From Acidobacteriota bacterium (lineage in GTDB: Bacteria; Acidobacteriota; Thermoanaerobaculia; Multivoradales; JAHZIX01): a stretch of DNA of 13,539 nt. Shown here one piece after another: positions 1 through 7,576 of the stretch (position 1 is the first letter of the stretch; the number at the start of each line of letters is the position of its first letter). The notes under the pieces were generated by a model. That model had not been told where the DNA came from, searched no databases, and saw only the letters and a program-made list of their open reading frames with translations. Position numbers and translations under genes: made by a program. The stretch spans positions 1 through 13,539 of the forward strand of contig JAGQSE010000235.1 in NCBI GenBank assembly GCA_020439725.1, written 5' to 3'.

Positions 1-391
1 GCTGGAGCTCGACGTCGGCACCTTCGCCGTTGCCCCGTGCCAGGTGGACGCGCGCCAGGAGCAGCAGGCATTCGCGGAGCAGCGTGCGGTCCTGCGCCGC
101 CTGCGCGGCCTCCTCGGGGCCTTGCTCGGCAAGACGGCTTTCGAGGATCGAGCGCAGATCGGTCAGCCGGCGTAGGGTGTCGTCGCTCGCCGGCGCGGCG
201 TCGACGGCGGCCACCGCTTGTTGGAAACGCTCCTGGAGCTCGGCGGTGGTCAGCCGTTCGTAGGCGATCTCGGTGAAGCTGTCCGGCGGCAGGTCCTCCT
301 CGTGGATCTGCGCCGCCAGGGGCAGCGCGACGAGGCTCAGCAGAGCGCCGGCGAGCAGCGAGCGCCAGCCGGAAGGGCAGCGTGGAGACAT
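1..391 (-). CDS. Secreted helical-repeat-like protein, N-terminal part (runs off left edge)
   Basis: This is the first 130 codons of a gene that continues beyond the left edge. The start at 391 has a GAGGGG Shine-Dalgarno match (399-404) seven bases upstream. An in-frame ATG at 406, overlapping the previous stop as ATGA, is a possible alternative start adding five residues. Residues 1-27 look like a signal peptide: Arg/Trp-containing n-region, a Leu/Ala-rich core and an LAA-Q cleavage site. The rest is Ala/Leu/Glu-rich and predicted helical, and resembles the tetratricopeptide-like helical pairs of its neighbours, although no TPR consensus can be assigned with certainty. It follows the propeller gene by 11 bp, so the two are very likely one transcript and act in the same envelope compartment. 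The function is not recognised. Confidence 0.75.
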   Translation of the reverse strand, partial: MSPRCPSGWRSLLAGALLSLVALPLAAQIHEEDLPPDSFTEIAYERLTTAELQERFQQAVAAVDAAPASDDTLRRLTDLRSILESRLAEQGPEEAAQAAQDRTLLRECLLLLARVHLARGNGEGADVELQ

Positions 392-402
392 CGTCGGGCC
401 CC

Positions 403-1887
403 TCATTCGATCACCACCGGTGCGCTCTGCTTGCCGTCGAGGACGATCACCCGACCGGCGCCGTCCACCGCCAGGTCGACGGGGTTCTTGAGCTCGATGC
501 CACCCGGTAGTTGCGGTCCCAAGGTGGCCAGGAGCTGGCCCCCCGGGTCGTAGACCGAGATCCGCCCGGAGTCACGGTCGAGGATGTAGACGTCGCCCAG
601 GTCGTCGATCTCGAGGGCCTCCGGCCGGCGCCCGTCGTGGTGGACGAAGACGCCCTCGGAGCTGCCGTCGGTGGCGAAGCGGGTGACGTCGCCGCGCTTG
701 CGGTCGAGGACGTAGATCCGGCCGCGGGGGTCCTGCGCCACGTCGACGGGATCGCCCTCGGCGAGGGTCGCCAGGTAGCGGCCGGTGGGGACGAAGACCA
801 GCACCCGCTTGCTCTGATGATCGAGCAGATACCACTGGCCCAAGGTACCGCGAACACCCGCGTCGAGGTCCTTGACCGGCTCGAGCTTCTTGCCCCGCGG
901 CGCCACGAAGCTCTGCGCCGACCGGTCCCCGAGGCGGGTCACCGTATCCCCGGACGGCAGGTAGACGCCGTCCTCCTGGGCCCACGGGCGGCCGGGTTCG
1001 GTGAGCTCGAGGCGGTCCGCCAGGGAACCGTCCGGTGCCAGGCGGTACACCGTGTCCGAGCTGCGGTCACCGACCACGACGCTGCCGTCGTTTTCTGCGG
1101 CGACCCCGCTGGGCTTGCGCAGCTCGGTCCCCGGTACCGGTATCAGTCGTGCCTTCTGCCACGCCGCCTGGCCGGCGGCGGGACGCACCTGCAACCGGTG
1201 GATCGCGCCGAGCCGCTGCCGTGCCACCGCGGCCTCTACCCCGCCTGCTTCCACCGTGCGCTCGAGCTCGCCCGCGGCCGCGGTCCACTCGCCGTCCGCG
1301 AGGAACACCGTCGCCAACCCGAGCCGGGCGCGCGCGGTCCACTCCGACGGCGGCTCGTCCTCGATGGCGCCGAGAAACTCGCCGGCGGCCTGTGGGTACT
1401 GACCGAGGTGCAGGCCGATCTCGCCCGCCAGAACCCGCGCCTGGGTGCGCCAGGCGAGCTCCGGATAGCTTTCGGGGCCGAAGAGGAGCGGGACCCGGCG
1501 GAGCAGCGCCCGCGCGGATTCCAGGTCATCCGGTCCGCTCGGATGCTCGGTGAGCATCCGCCCCTCGAGCACGTAGGCCGCGGCGGCCCAGGGCGAGCGC
1601 GGCTTGCTCGCGATCAGCTCGTCGGCGGTCTGGCGAGCCGGCACCGAATCGCCCCGCCCGTAGAGCGCCGCCGCCATCGAGTACTGCGCCTCCTCCGCGA
1701 CGGGATCCGCGGGGAAGCGGTCGACCAGCAGCCGGTACTCGCGGAGCGCCCCGTCGACGTCGCCGCTGCGCTCGAGTCGCTGAGCTTCGCCCAGGAGCCG
1801 CCTTGCGGCCGGATCGTCGGCGAGGGCGTGCGGGGCGAGAGCGCTGACGGCGAAGAGGGCGACGGCGAGCAGGGCGTTACGGCTCAT
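403..1887 (-). CDS. Secreted TPR plus NHL-like beta-propeller protein
   Basis: A 494-aa protein. Residues 1-23 form a signal peptide with cleavage after ALA and before DDPAARR. Residues about 25-245 carry tetratricopeptide-like helical pairs (AQRLERSGDVDGALREYRLL is typical), similar in style to periplasmic BamD/CpoB-type helper proteins. From about 255 to the end there are repeated blades of the form 'P.GVA...DGSVVVGDR.SDTVYRLAPDG', 'PVDVAQDPRGRIYVLDRKRGDV' and 'ALEIDDLGDVYILDRDSGRI', characteristic of an NHL/SMP-30-like six-bladed propeller. Such propellers usually bind protein or carbohydrate ligands; no catalytic residues could be assigned. The start is fixed because an in-frame TAA lies five codons upstream of ATG 1887. 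No good ribosome site directly precedes this ATG, and a four-codon leader ORF overlaps it. It lies 99 nt after the metallopeptidase gene. A scaffolding or binding role at the envelope is inference. Confidence 0.9.
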   Translation of the reverse strand: MSRNALLAVALFAVSALAPHALADDPAARRLLGEAQRLERSGDVDGALREYRLLVDRFPADPVAEEAQYSMAAALYGRGDSVPARQTADELIASKPRSPWAAAAYVLEGRMLTEHPSGPDDLESARALLRRVPLLFGPESYPELAWRTQARVLAGEIGLHLGQYPQAAGEFLGAIEDEPPSEWTARARLGLATVFLADGEWTAAAGELERTVEAGGVEAAVARQRLGAIHRLQVRPAAGQAAWQKARLIPVPGTELRKPSGVAAENDGSVVVGDRSSDTVYRLAPDGSLADRLELTEPGRPWAQEDGVYLPSGDTVTRLGDRSAQSFVAPRGKKLEPVKDLDAGVRGTLGQWYLLDHQSKRVLVFVPTGRYLATLAEGDPVDVAQDPRGRIYVLDRKRGDVTRFATDGSSEGVFVHHDGRRPEALEIDDLGDVYILDRDSGRISVYDPGGQLLATLGPQLPGGIELKNPVDLAVDGAGRVIVLDGKQSAPVVIE

Positions 1888-1898
1888 AGGCTCGCCAT
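1884..1898 (-). other. Possible four-codon leader ORF coupled to the propeller gene
   Basis: On the minus strand an ATG at 1898 is preceded by GGAG about four bases upstream and reads Met-Ala-Ser-Leu-stop. Its TGA (1886-1884) overlaps the ATG of the propeller gene (1887-1885) as ATGA. The main start has no good Shine-Dalgarno sequence of its own, so ribosomes may reach it by terminating on this leader. The reading is directly visible, but such a short ORF can arise by chance. Confidence 0.3.
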
Positions 1899-1944
1899 CT
1901 TACTCCGAGACCCACCGGGGTGCCGTGCCGCGCAGACCTCTATC

Positions 1945-1973
1945 CGGCGACGCGCCGACGGTCGTCGTCGCCG
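1945..1973 (-). terminator. Stem-loop between the peptidase and propeller genes
   Basis: Two perfectly complementary 8-base arms, CGGCGACG (1945-1952) and CGTCGCCG (1966-1973), enclose a 13-base loop. The structure starts 13 nt after the stop of the metallopeptidase gene read on the minus strand. There is no run of T after it, so it is not a classical intrinsic terminator. It may instead be a pause, partial terminator or 3'-end-stabilising hairpin separating the large peptidase gene from the propeller gene. Stems of this kind occur by chance at this base composition. Confidence 0.35.
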
Positions 1974-1986
1974 AGCCGGGTGACGA

Positions 1987-4692
1987 TCAGAACCGGATGC
2001 TGTTGTCGGGACTCAGCACGTAGCGCCGGACGGGAGTCTTCCAGGCCGATGGCGCCTCGTAGATCCACCAGCGCTTCAGATCGGCGTCGAACTCCGGCAG
2101 GGTTCGACGGAGGACGGCGGCGATGGCCTCATCGGTCGAGCGACCTTCCTTGAAGGCCATCTGAAGCCGGCGGATCCCGTCGTTGCCATAGCGCCGCTCG
2201 AGATAGTGCACCGTCCAGGCGGCTTGGTCGTAGCTCTGCGCCACCAGCCGCGGGTGGGTGAATCCCGCCAGCGCCCCTTCGAGCATCGGCAGCGAGAGGA
2301 GGCCGCCGGCGCGGTCGTAGTCGGGCATGGGATTGGCGCGGGCGGAGAGCATCTCGACGTGCTGGGCCAGGCCCTCGTGGAACCACCGCGGCGCCAGGTT
2401 GCCGGTGGTGTCGGCGATCATGGCGTGGGCGAGCTCGTGGCTGAGGATGGCCACGATCTCCGGCTGGAAGCTCCAGACGTCCGCCATCGGGACGCGGATC
2501 TTGCCGTCATAGAGGCCCAGGATGTCGATGCGGCCGCCAAAGGTCGCCATGAACTCGTCGAAGGGGATCAGGTGGACCTCCACCGGCTCCTCGCCGGCGG
2601 GGATCCAGCGCAGCAGACGGCTTCGTTCCTCCTCCATCAGGTTGGCCAGCCGTTCCGCGAGGTACGAGGATCGATCCCGCGGATAGCGCACCTCGAAGTG
2701 CCGGCTGCGATAGACCCGATACGACGAGGCGAGCTGCTGATCCATGCGGTAGCGGCGCGATCGCTGTGGGTCGGCGAAGAGCGGGAGCTGCGAGTTGGCG
2801 CGGGAGGTGAGCCGGATCGCCAGGTCGTATTCGCCGTCCCGGGCGAGGAGATCCGCCAGCTGCAGGAGGGTCCCGGGCTCGCGCACCTGCTTGTCCAGGT
2901 TGCGGCGGGCCAGCTGGACCAGGAGGTCCCGGGCCTCCTCGCCGCGACCGGTACGCTCGAGGGCCAGGGCCCGCCAGCGAAGCGGCTCGGAGGGCGCGTC
3001 CTTGGGGCTGCGGTCGAGGTTGGCGGTGACCTCGAGGAGGTCGTCCCATCGCTGAAGACGACCGAGGGCGCGCGTCGCGACCTCCAGCCGCCGGCGCAGA
3101 CGAGGACGGACCAGGAGCCCGCTCCTCGACGTGGTGATCAGGCTCGACAGCTCGGCCAGCGCCTCCTCTTCCTCGTCGCGCTCCCAGGCACCGCCGTCGA
3201 CCACCTCGACGCCTCGCGGGGCGAGCTCGGCGCCGCCAGGCACCAGCAGCGTCGCTCCGGCCAATTCAACCCGCAGCATGGCCGCCGCCACCTGAGCTCG
3301 AGAGCCCACCGGAAGCTCGAGGGCGCGGCCCGGTGAGCGCGGCACCACCACCTTGGGCTCCTCCGTCGAGCTCAGGTCGAGCCGGCGCAGGACTTCGGGG
3401 CGGTCCATGAGCGCCGAGACCGCCGGCTGGCGAAACAGATCCTTGCGCTCCTGGGCGAGCAGATCCCACCCGGTCACGAAGTGCTCCACCGCCGCATCTT
3501 CGCGGGCCTCGTAGACGTCGACGGCGCTCAGCAGGTAGTAGACGTCGGCGTCTCGCGAGCCGATGCCGGCGCAGCGCTCGAGGTAGTCCATGGCCCGGTC
3601 TTCGAAACCGGCGACCAGCAGGGCCTGGGCGGCCTCGAGCCACAGCCCGTCATGGCTCGGGAACGACTCGACGGCTCGCTCGTAGGCGATGGCGGCTTCG
3701 GTCAGGTCACCGGCCAGCGTCGCGAGCCGCGCCCGGAGCAGGTCACCGAGCGCCGGTGCATCGTCGGTGGAGCTCGTCGGGAGAAGCTCGCGGGCGGTGG
3801 CCAGATCGCCGTCGTCGAGCGCCCGTTGCGCCTGCCAAAGCCGTTCCACGTCCCCCGCCAGCCCGCTCTCGGAGATCGCCACGGTCGCTGGCGGGGCACC
3901 CGAAGCCAGCTCGCGACGCAGGGCGAGCAACGAGCCGAGCTCGGGGAGCGAGGGATCCCCGGCCGTGGCGGTCTCGAGGTCGGCGGGCCGTGGCTCCGGG
4001 ATGGTGAGCCGAGGGACGAGCCACAGGGCGCCCGCCGCTCCGAGCAGGAGGACCGCTCCGGCGCCGGCGAGCCACGCCGTCCGCCGCCGACGCACCGCCA
4101 TCGCCGCGATCGCCAGGACGAGAGCGCTCAGCGACAGGCTCACGAACCAGGGCAGGCGATGATCGGCGGTTTCCGCGGGCGCCAGGGTCGCGAGATCTTC
4201 GGGCTCGGGATCCGCTGGCGCTTCGGCGTCCTCCACCGCCGGCGGTGGGTCGGCCAGACTGCGGACCGAGACCAGCCGCCAGCCCCAGTCGGGGTCGTCG
4301 CGGAGCTCGAGGTCGAGACGCTCGTCCATCCCCGAGGCATACTCGATCGCGAACACGGCGTGGTTCTCGGCCCCTTCCGCCGTCGTCGTCTGCAGTCGCC
4401 AGGTGGCGCCCGCAATCGGTCCCGTCCGGACCTCGAGCTCGCGCAGACCCGCCTCGGCGCCGAAGGTGCGCAACGGCGCGTCGGGTGCCAGGCTCACCCA
4501 CCAGGCCTCGATGCCCTGATCGAAATAGTCGAGAGCCAGGATCACACCCTGGCGTTCGGCCTCGGAGAGGGGGCGCGGAGAGGGCGCGGCGGCATCGGCT
4601 GGCGGGCCGATGGCCAATGCGAGCCAACCGGAGAGGCCGCAGATCCACGGCGAAAGCCACTTCGCCCGGCGTCGGGTGGTCGCCAACGTCAT
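1987..4692 (-). CDS. Membrane-anchored TPR protein with gluzincin (MA clan) metallopeptidase domain
   Basis: A 901-aa protein when started at ATG 4692, chosen because it opens with a signal peptide (TRRRAKW, then a hydrophobic stretch ending ADAAAP near residue 36). A TTG start at 4758 would add 22 poorly matching residues. An N-terminal extracytoplasmic domain (about 40-150) is followed by two membrane helices (181-200 and 207-227) flanking RRRR. A TPR-like region lies at about 285-412, with more helical repeats near 560-640. The C-terminal catalytic domain has HELAH at 752-756 and a probable third zinc ligand Glu773 in WFHEGLAQ, the HExxH...E arrangement of gluzincins, as in the Pfam Peptidase_MA_2 group. 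Topology puts the peptidase outside the cytoplasm. The substrate is unknown. It sits between the ABC cassette (186 nt away) and the propeller gene, and a role in envelope protein turnover or processing is inference. Confidence 0.9.
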   Translation of the reverse strand: MTLATTRRRAKWLSPWICGLSGWLALAIGPPADAAAPSPRPLSEAERQGVILALDYFDQGIEAWWVSLAPDAPLRTFGAEAGLRELEVRTGPIAGATWRLQTTTAEGAENHAVFAIEYASGMDERLDLELRDDPDWGWRLVSVRSLADPPPAVEDAEAPADPEPEDLATLAPAETADHRLPWFVSLSLSALVLAIAAMAVRRRRTAWLAGAGAVLLLGAAGALWLVPRLTIPEPRPADLETATAGDPSLPELGSLLALRRELASGAPPATVAISESGLAGDVERLWQAQRALDDGDLATARELLPTSSTDDAPALGDLLRARLATLAGDLTEAAIAYERAVESFPSHDGLWLEAAQALLVAGFEDRAMDYLERCAGIGSRDADVYYLLSAVDVYEAREDAAVEHFVTGWDLLAQERKDLFRQPAVSALMDRPEVLRRLDLSSTEEPKVVVPRSPGRALELPVGSRAQVAAAMLRVELAGATLLVPGGAELAPRGVEVVDGGAWERDEEEEALAELSSLITTSRSGLLVRPRLRRRLEVATRALGRLQRWDDLLEVTANLDRSPKDAPSEPLRWRALALERTGRGEEARDLLVQLARRNLDKQVREPGTLLQLADLLARDGEYDLAIRLTSRANSQLPLFADPQRSRRYRMDQQLASSYRVYRSRHFEVRYPRDRSSYLAERLANLMEEERSRLLRWIPAGEEPVEVHLIPFDEFMATFGGRIDILGLYDGKIRVPMADVWSFQPEIVAILSHELAHAMIADTTGNLAPRWFHEGLAQHVEMLSARANPMPDYDRAGGLLSLPMLEGALAGFTHPRLVAQSYDQAAWTVHYLERRYGNDGIRRLQMAFKEGRSTDEAIAAVLRRTLPEFDADLKRWWIYEAPSAWKTPVRRYVLSPDNSIRF

Positions 4693-4878
4693 GCTGCTCG
4701 AGGTCCCCTCTAGGCTCCGGCGGCGGGTCCCTATGGCGGGAGCGCCGGTCGAAGACAACGACCGAATTCGAAAGACTTCGAGTCTACCAAACCGGGGAGC
4801 CGGCTCTCACCCGCTGCCGTCTCGGTCTGGAGCGACGGGTGTGGAACGAGCGGTGGGGAGCGGAATCGAGACCCCGAA
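4693..4878. other. Gap between permease B and the peptidase gene
   Basis: These 186 nt hold no convincing gene. On the minus strand they contain a perfect AGACT/AGTCT hairpin with a 3-nt loop (4773-4785) that is followed by TTCG, and a perfect 10-bp palindrome GAGCCGGCTC (4797-4806). The local base composition around 4756-4792 is noticeably richer in A and T than the flanking genes. This is the most likely place for the ABC transcript to end and for the peptidase transcript to begin, but neither signal is strong. Confidence 0.4.
4730..4758 (-). promoter_or_regulatory. Weak sigma-70-like promoter candidate for the peptidase gene
   Basis: On the minus strand TTGTCT (4758-4753, four of six matches to TTGACA) is separated by 17 nt from CATAGG (4735-4730, three of six matches to TATAAT). 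Transcription would begin around 4723, giving a leader of about 30 nt before ATG 4692. The spacing is ideal but the -10 match is poor, so this is only a candidate. It lies in the locally AT-richer part of the gap. Confidence 0.2.
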
Positions 4879-5727
4879 TCACTCGTTGGCGTAGGTGATC
4901 TCGAGGTTCCGGATGCGCCAGGCCGAAAGGGCGAGGGCGAGACCGGCGACGAGGAGGAGACCGGGGACGGCGAGCCAGGGCGACACCAGGTCCGAGAGGA
5001 TCGCGAAAGGCCCCTCGGAAAGGTGCACGGGGAGCATCGACTGGAGGTAGTAGATGACGCTGATCTTCCGGAGCAACGAGAAGAGGAAGGGGTTGAGGAG
5101 CTCCCACAGAAAGAGCGCCATGGCCGGGACCACCGGGTTCCTGACGTAGAGGCCCGCGAGCATGAACAGCGCGCCGTAACCGAGACAGCCGAGGAGGGTC
5201 GTCGCGGTGTAGGCGACGGCCTGGCCCAGGAGGTCACCGAACCCCGGCCGGCCGGCGGCGAAGGGCAGGACCGCGAGGACGTAGCTGCCGGCGGTCGAAA
5301 TGCCCAGGATCACGCCGGTGGAGGCCAGGCCGACGAGGAACTTGCCCGCCATCAGGAGCTCGCGCCGGATCGGGCACAAGAAGTAGTAGTGCAGGCTCCG
5401 CTCCATGAGGTCGCCACGAAAGAGCTGGATGAAGACCACCAAGCAGCCGACGAAGATTGCGATCCTCAGGAAGAAGACGCGATAGATGCCGGCAAACAGG
5501 GCGACGCCGTCGATGCCCTGGCGGATCTCGGAGGGTAGCGGCACGATCGCCAGGAGCAGCAGCAAGCCGAGCGGCAGCCCGGCGAGGAGGAGCAAAGGCA
5601 GAACCCGGCTGCCGAGCAGGGTCTTCCGCGCCTCGAGCCGCACCACCCCCGCCAGCTGGGCGCGCCATAGGCTCGGCGGCGGCGGCGGTGCGGGGATGTC
5701 CTGGCCATAGGTCGCGGGGGTGGTCAT
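4879..5727 (-). CDS. ABC-2 type transporter permease (permease B)
   Basis: A 282-aa integral membrane protein starting at ATG 5727. That ATG overlaps the stop of ATPase B by 4 bp (ATGA) and has GGGAGAG (5733-5739) five bases upstream. After a Pro-rich cytoplasmic N-terminus there are about six hydrophobic segments (41-63, 84-102, 129-155, 166-193, 198-220, 247-271). The segment around 105-129 (GDL..RSLHYYFLCPIRREL...GK) matches in pattern a stretch of permease A (ADL..EALPLYLSRPMTRPGYLSGK), a conserved cytoplasmic loop of this ABC-2 family thought to contact the ATPase. It is the last gene of the four-gene cassette and should pair with the ATPase just upstream. The transported substrate cannot be read from the sequence. 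Longer upstream frames are overlap artefacts. Confidence 0.9.
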   Translation of the reverse strand: MTTPATYGQDIPAPPPPPSLWRAQLAGVVRLEARKTLLGSRVLPLLLLAGLPLGLLLLLAIVPLPSEIRQGIDGVALFAGIYRVFFLRIAIFVGCLVVFIQLFRGDLMERSLHYYFLCPIRRELLMAGKFLVGLASTGVILGISTAGSYVLAVLPFAAGRPGFGDLLGQAVAYTATTLLGCLGYGALFMLAGLYVRNPVVPAMALFLWELLNPFLFSLLRKISVIYYLQSMLPVHLSEGPFAILSDLVSPWLAVPGLLLVAGLALALSAWRIRNLEITYANE

Positions 5728-6710
5728 CGCAGCTCTCCCGTTGCGCCGATCAGGTATTCGTAAAGCGCATGGACGTCGGCATCCGCCGGCTCGACCCGCT
5801 CGATGTCGAGGCCCCGGTCGACCACGATGCGGTTGAGCAACAGATGGAACCGATCGGCGTCGCGGGTGCTCACCACCAGCCCGCGACGGTCGCGGTGGAG
5901 CTGGGCACCCACGGACTCGGGATGCTCGAAGATCGCCGCGGCGACCAGCTCGGGACGATCGCACCGGATCAGGATCTGAAGCGGGTGCTCCTCCATCTCG
6001 TCGCGCACCCCCTCGACCTCGCCCTCGGCCACGATGTAACCGCTGTCGAGCAGCACGACGCGGTCCGACAAGACGTCGAGCTCGTGCAAGATGTGACTCG
6101 ACAGGAGCACCGAGCAGCCGGCCTGCCGTAGCTCCTCGAGCAGCGCCAGGACCTCGGCCCGGGCCATCGGGTCGAGTCCGTTCAAGGGTTCGTCGAGGAC
6201 CAGGACCCGCGGCTCATGGGCGAGGGCCTGGGCCAGCTTGATGCGCTGGCGCATGCCCTTGCTGTAGGCGGCGACCTTGCGGCCGGCGGCGTCGCGCAAT
6301 CCGACCCGGTCGATGGCCCGCCAGGCGAGGCGTTCGGCATCGCCGTGGCCAAAGCCGTGGACGCGCAGGAAGGCATAGAGGAACTGGTAGCCGGTCAGAC
6401 CCTTGGGAAAGCCGTCGAACTGGCTGCAATAACCCACCCGGCGAAACAGCACCTCGGGTTGGTCGGTGGACAGGCCGAGGACCCGGACGCGGCCCTGGGT
6501 CGGGCGCAGCAGCCCGGTGACCAGGTTCATCAAGGTGCTCTTGCCCGAGCCGTTGGGGCCGACGAGGCCGGTGATCCCGGGGCCCAGGATCAGGTTGACG
6601 CGGTTGATCCCCAGGACCTCGCCATAGAAGCGCGAGACGTTCTCGAAGACGATCGAGTCGTCGCGCGGGCGGTCCGCCTCCACCGCCGGGCGGAGCACCG
6701 GGCCGCTCAC
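5724..6710 (-). CDS. ABC-2 type transporter ATP-binding protein (ATPase B)
   Basis: A 328-aa cytoplasmic ATPase. I start it at GTG 6710, which overlaps the stop of permease A by 4 bp (GTGA) and has AGGTGG (6715-6720) four bases upstream; the open frame continues to 7121 only as an overlap artefact. Motifs in order: Walker A GPNGSGKST (51-59), Q-loop Gln97 in YCSQ, signature YSKGM (149-153) in place of LSGGQ, Walker B VLVLDEP (169-175) and H-loop His206 in SSH. The signature variant and the C-terminal extension (about 240-328) are typical of the CcmA/COG1131 group of ABC-2 exporter ATPases. It should energise permease B, whose gene overlaps it by 4 bp. All catalytic motifs look intact. The substrate is unknown. 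Confidence 0.93.
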   Translation of the reverse strand: MSGPVLRPAVEADRPRDDSIVFENVSRFYGEVLGINRVNLILGPGITGLVGPNGSGKSTLMNLVTGLLRPTQGRVRVLGLSTDQPEVLFRRVGYCSQFDGFPKGLTGYQFLYAFLRVHGFGHGDAERLAWRAIDRVGLRDAAGRKVAAYSKGMRQRIKLAQALAHEPRVLVLDEPLNGLDPMARAEVLALLEELRQAGCSVLLSSHILHELDVLSDRVVLLDSGYIVAEGEVEGVRDEMEEHPLQILIRCDRPELVAAAIFEHPESVGAQLHRDRRGLVVSTRDADRFHLLLNRIVVDRGLDIERVEPADADVHALYEYLIGATGELR

Positions 6711-7576
6711 TTGACCACCTCGTAGGCCCGGAGCTTGCGGTCGAGGAGCCAGGCGCACAGCGCGCACAGGACGACCAACGAGAGCGCGCCGGCCCAGGTC
6801 GGCAATCCGCCGGCGGGGGGGCGGTGGAGCAGCGCGCGCCACACCACGCGAACGCTTGTGAAGAGGCTCAGCGAATCGCTCCAGGGCGTTTGCGAGATGC
6901 GACCGAAAATGACGTCGACCAGAGCGGCGATGGCCGCCGAAACGAAGAAGTAGGCGAAAAGGCCGAGCCGCGCCAGCGTCTTCCACTTGACCCACACCGA
7001 GACGGCGAGGCCCAGGAGGCAGAGGACTGCGATCCACACGCCGCTGGCGATCAGCAGGTTGAGCGGCAGCCAGGCGAAGCGGGCCGCCCAGCCCTCCTCG
7101 AGGTAGGTCTGGATCAGCCACAGCCCGAGGATCGGCACCCAGGTGATTCCCGACAGCAACAACACCAGCACCACGGCCTTGCCCGACAGGTAGCCGGGCC
7201 GGGTCATGGGCCGGCTGAGGTAGAGCGGCAAGGCCTCGTTACGCAAGTCGGCGGAGATCATCGCGGGTGCGATGACCACGGTCAGGAAGAAGGCGAGAGC
7301 CCCTTGCGAGATCAGCTGGACGGCGAAGAACATCTCGTCGATGGTCAGGAAGGATCGCAGGTCGAGACCGAAAGCGGCGAGGGACGACGAGTAGAAACGC
7401 AGGTAGAGGACCAGCGCTCCGAGCAGCGGCGGTACCAGGCAAAGCACGTAGAAGGCGAGCAGGAGCCGAGAGGCGAAGAGACTCCGCAGAGCGTAGCGCG
7501 GGATCACCGCCCAGCGCCTTCCGGGGCTGGTCAGTGGCCCTTCGTAGCGCCGGTAGGTGTGCTCATAGACTGCCAT
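6707..7576 (-). CDS. ABC-2 type transporter permease (permease A)
   Basis: A 289-aa membrane protein starting at ATG 7576, with GGAAGGGA (7583-7590) six bases upstream. It overlaps the end of ATPase A by 14 bp in another frame. Hydrophobic segments lie at about 38-61, 84-106, 132-158, 168-197, 204-224 and 259-279, giving six helices with a cytoplasmic N-terminus containing YRRYEGP, a motif seen at the start of many ABC-2 permeases. The loop ISADLRNEALPLYLSRPMTR (about 107-126) is the diagnostic stretch of NosY/NatB-like ABC-2 permeases, which usually export drugs, ions or lipids or assist envelope assembly. It should work with ATPase A. A run of seven C (G7 at 6815-6821 on the plus strand) lies in the last loop at HRPPAGG. 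Confidence 0.9.
   Translation of the reverse strand: MAVYEHTYRRYEGPLTSPGRRWAVIPRYALRSLFASRLLLAFYVLCLVPPLLGALVLYLRFYSSSLAAFGLDLRSFLTIDEMFFAVQLISQGALAFFLTVVIAPAMISADLRNEALPLYLSRPMTRPGYLSGKAVVLVLLLSGITWVPILGLWLIQTYLEEGWAARFAWLPLNLLIASGVWIAVLCLLGLAVSVWVKWKTLARLGLFAYFFVSAAIAALVDVIFGRISQTPWSDSLSLFTSVRVVWRALLHRPPAGGLPTWAGALSLVVLCALCAWLLDRKLRAYEVVK

Noticed and set aside
511..1983. Long 490-aa plus-strand open frame
   Set aside because: It is antisense to the secreted TPR/propeller gene and shows no recognisable domain; such mirror frames are expected in GC-rich coding DNA.
1261..3582. Frequent CTCGAG hexamers (for example 1261, 1564, 1771, 2197, 2956, 3316, 3577)
   Set aside because: These are explained by preferred Leu (CTC) and Glu (GAG) codons in Leu-Glu pairs of helical repeats rather than by a functional DNA signal.
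3481..4713. 410-aa plus-strand open frame
   Set aside because: Antisense to the metallopeptidase gene, low-complexity Arg/Gly/Glu composition, no ribosome site or domain.
4773..4785. Small hairpin with a few T residues as an intrinsic terminator of the ABC cassette
   Set aside because: The stem is only 5 bp, the T run is only three, and it lies about 95 nt after the stop; not strong enough to call.
5728..5964. N-terminal extension of permease B
   Set aside because: It overlaps the end of ATPase B with Arg-rich sequence; ATG 5727 with an ATGA junction and GGGAGAG fits the cassette.
6711..7121. N-terminal extension of ATPase B
   Set aside because: It overlaps permease A and has no ABC motif; GTG 6710 with AGGTGG and a GTGA junction is the better start.
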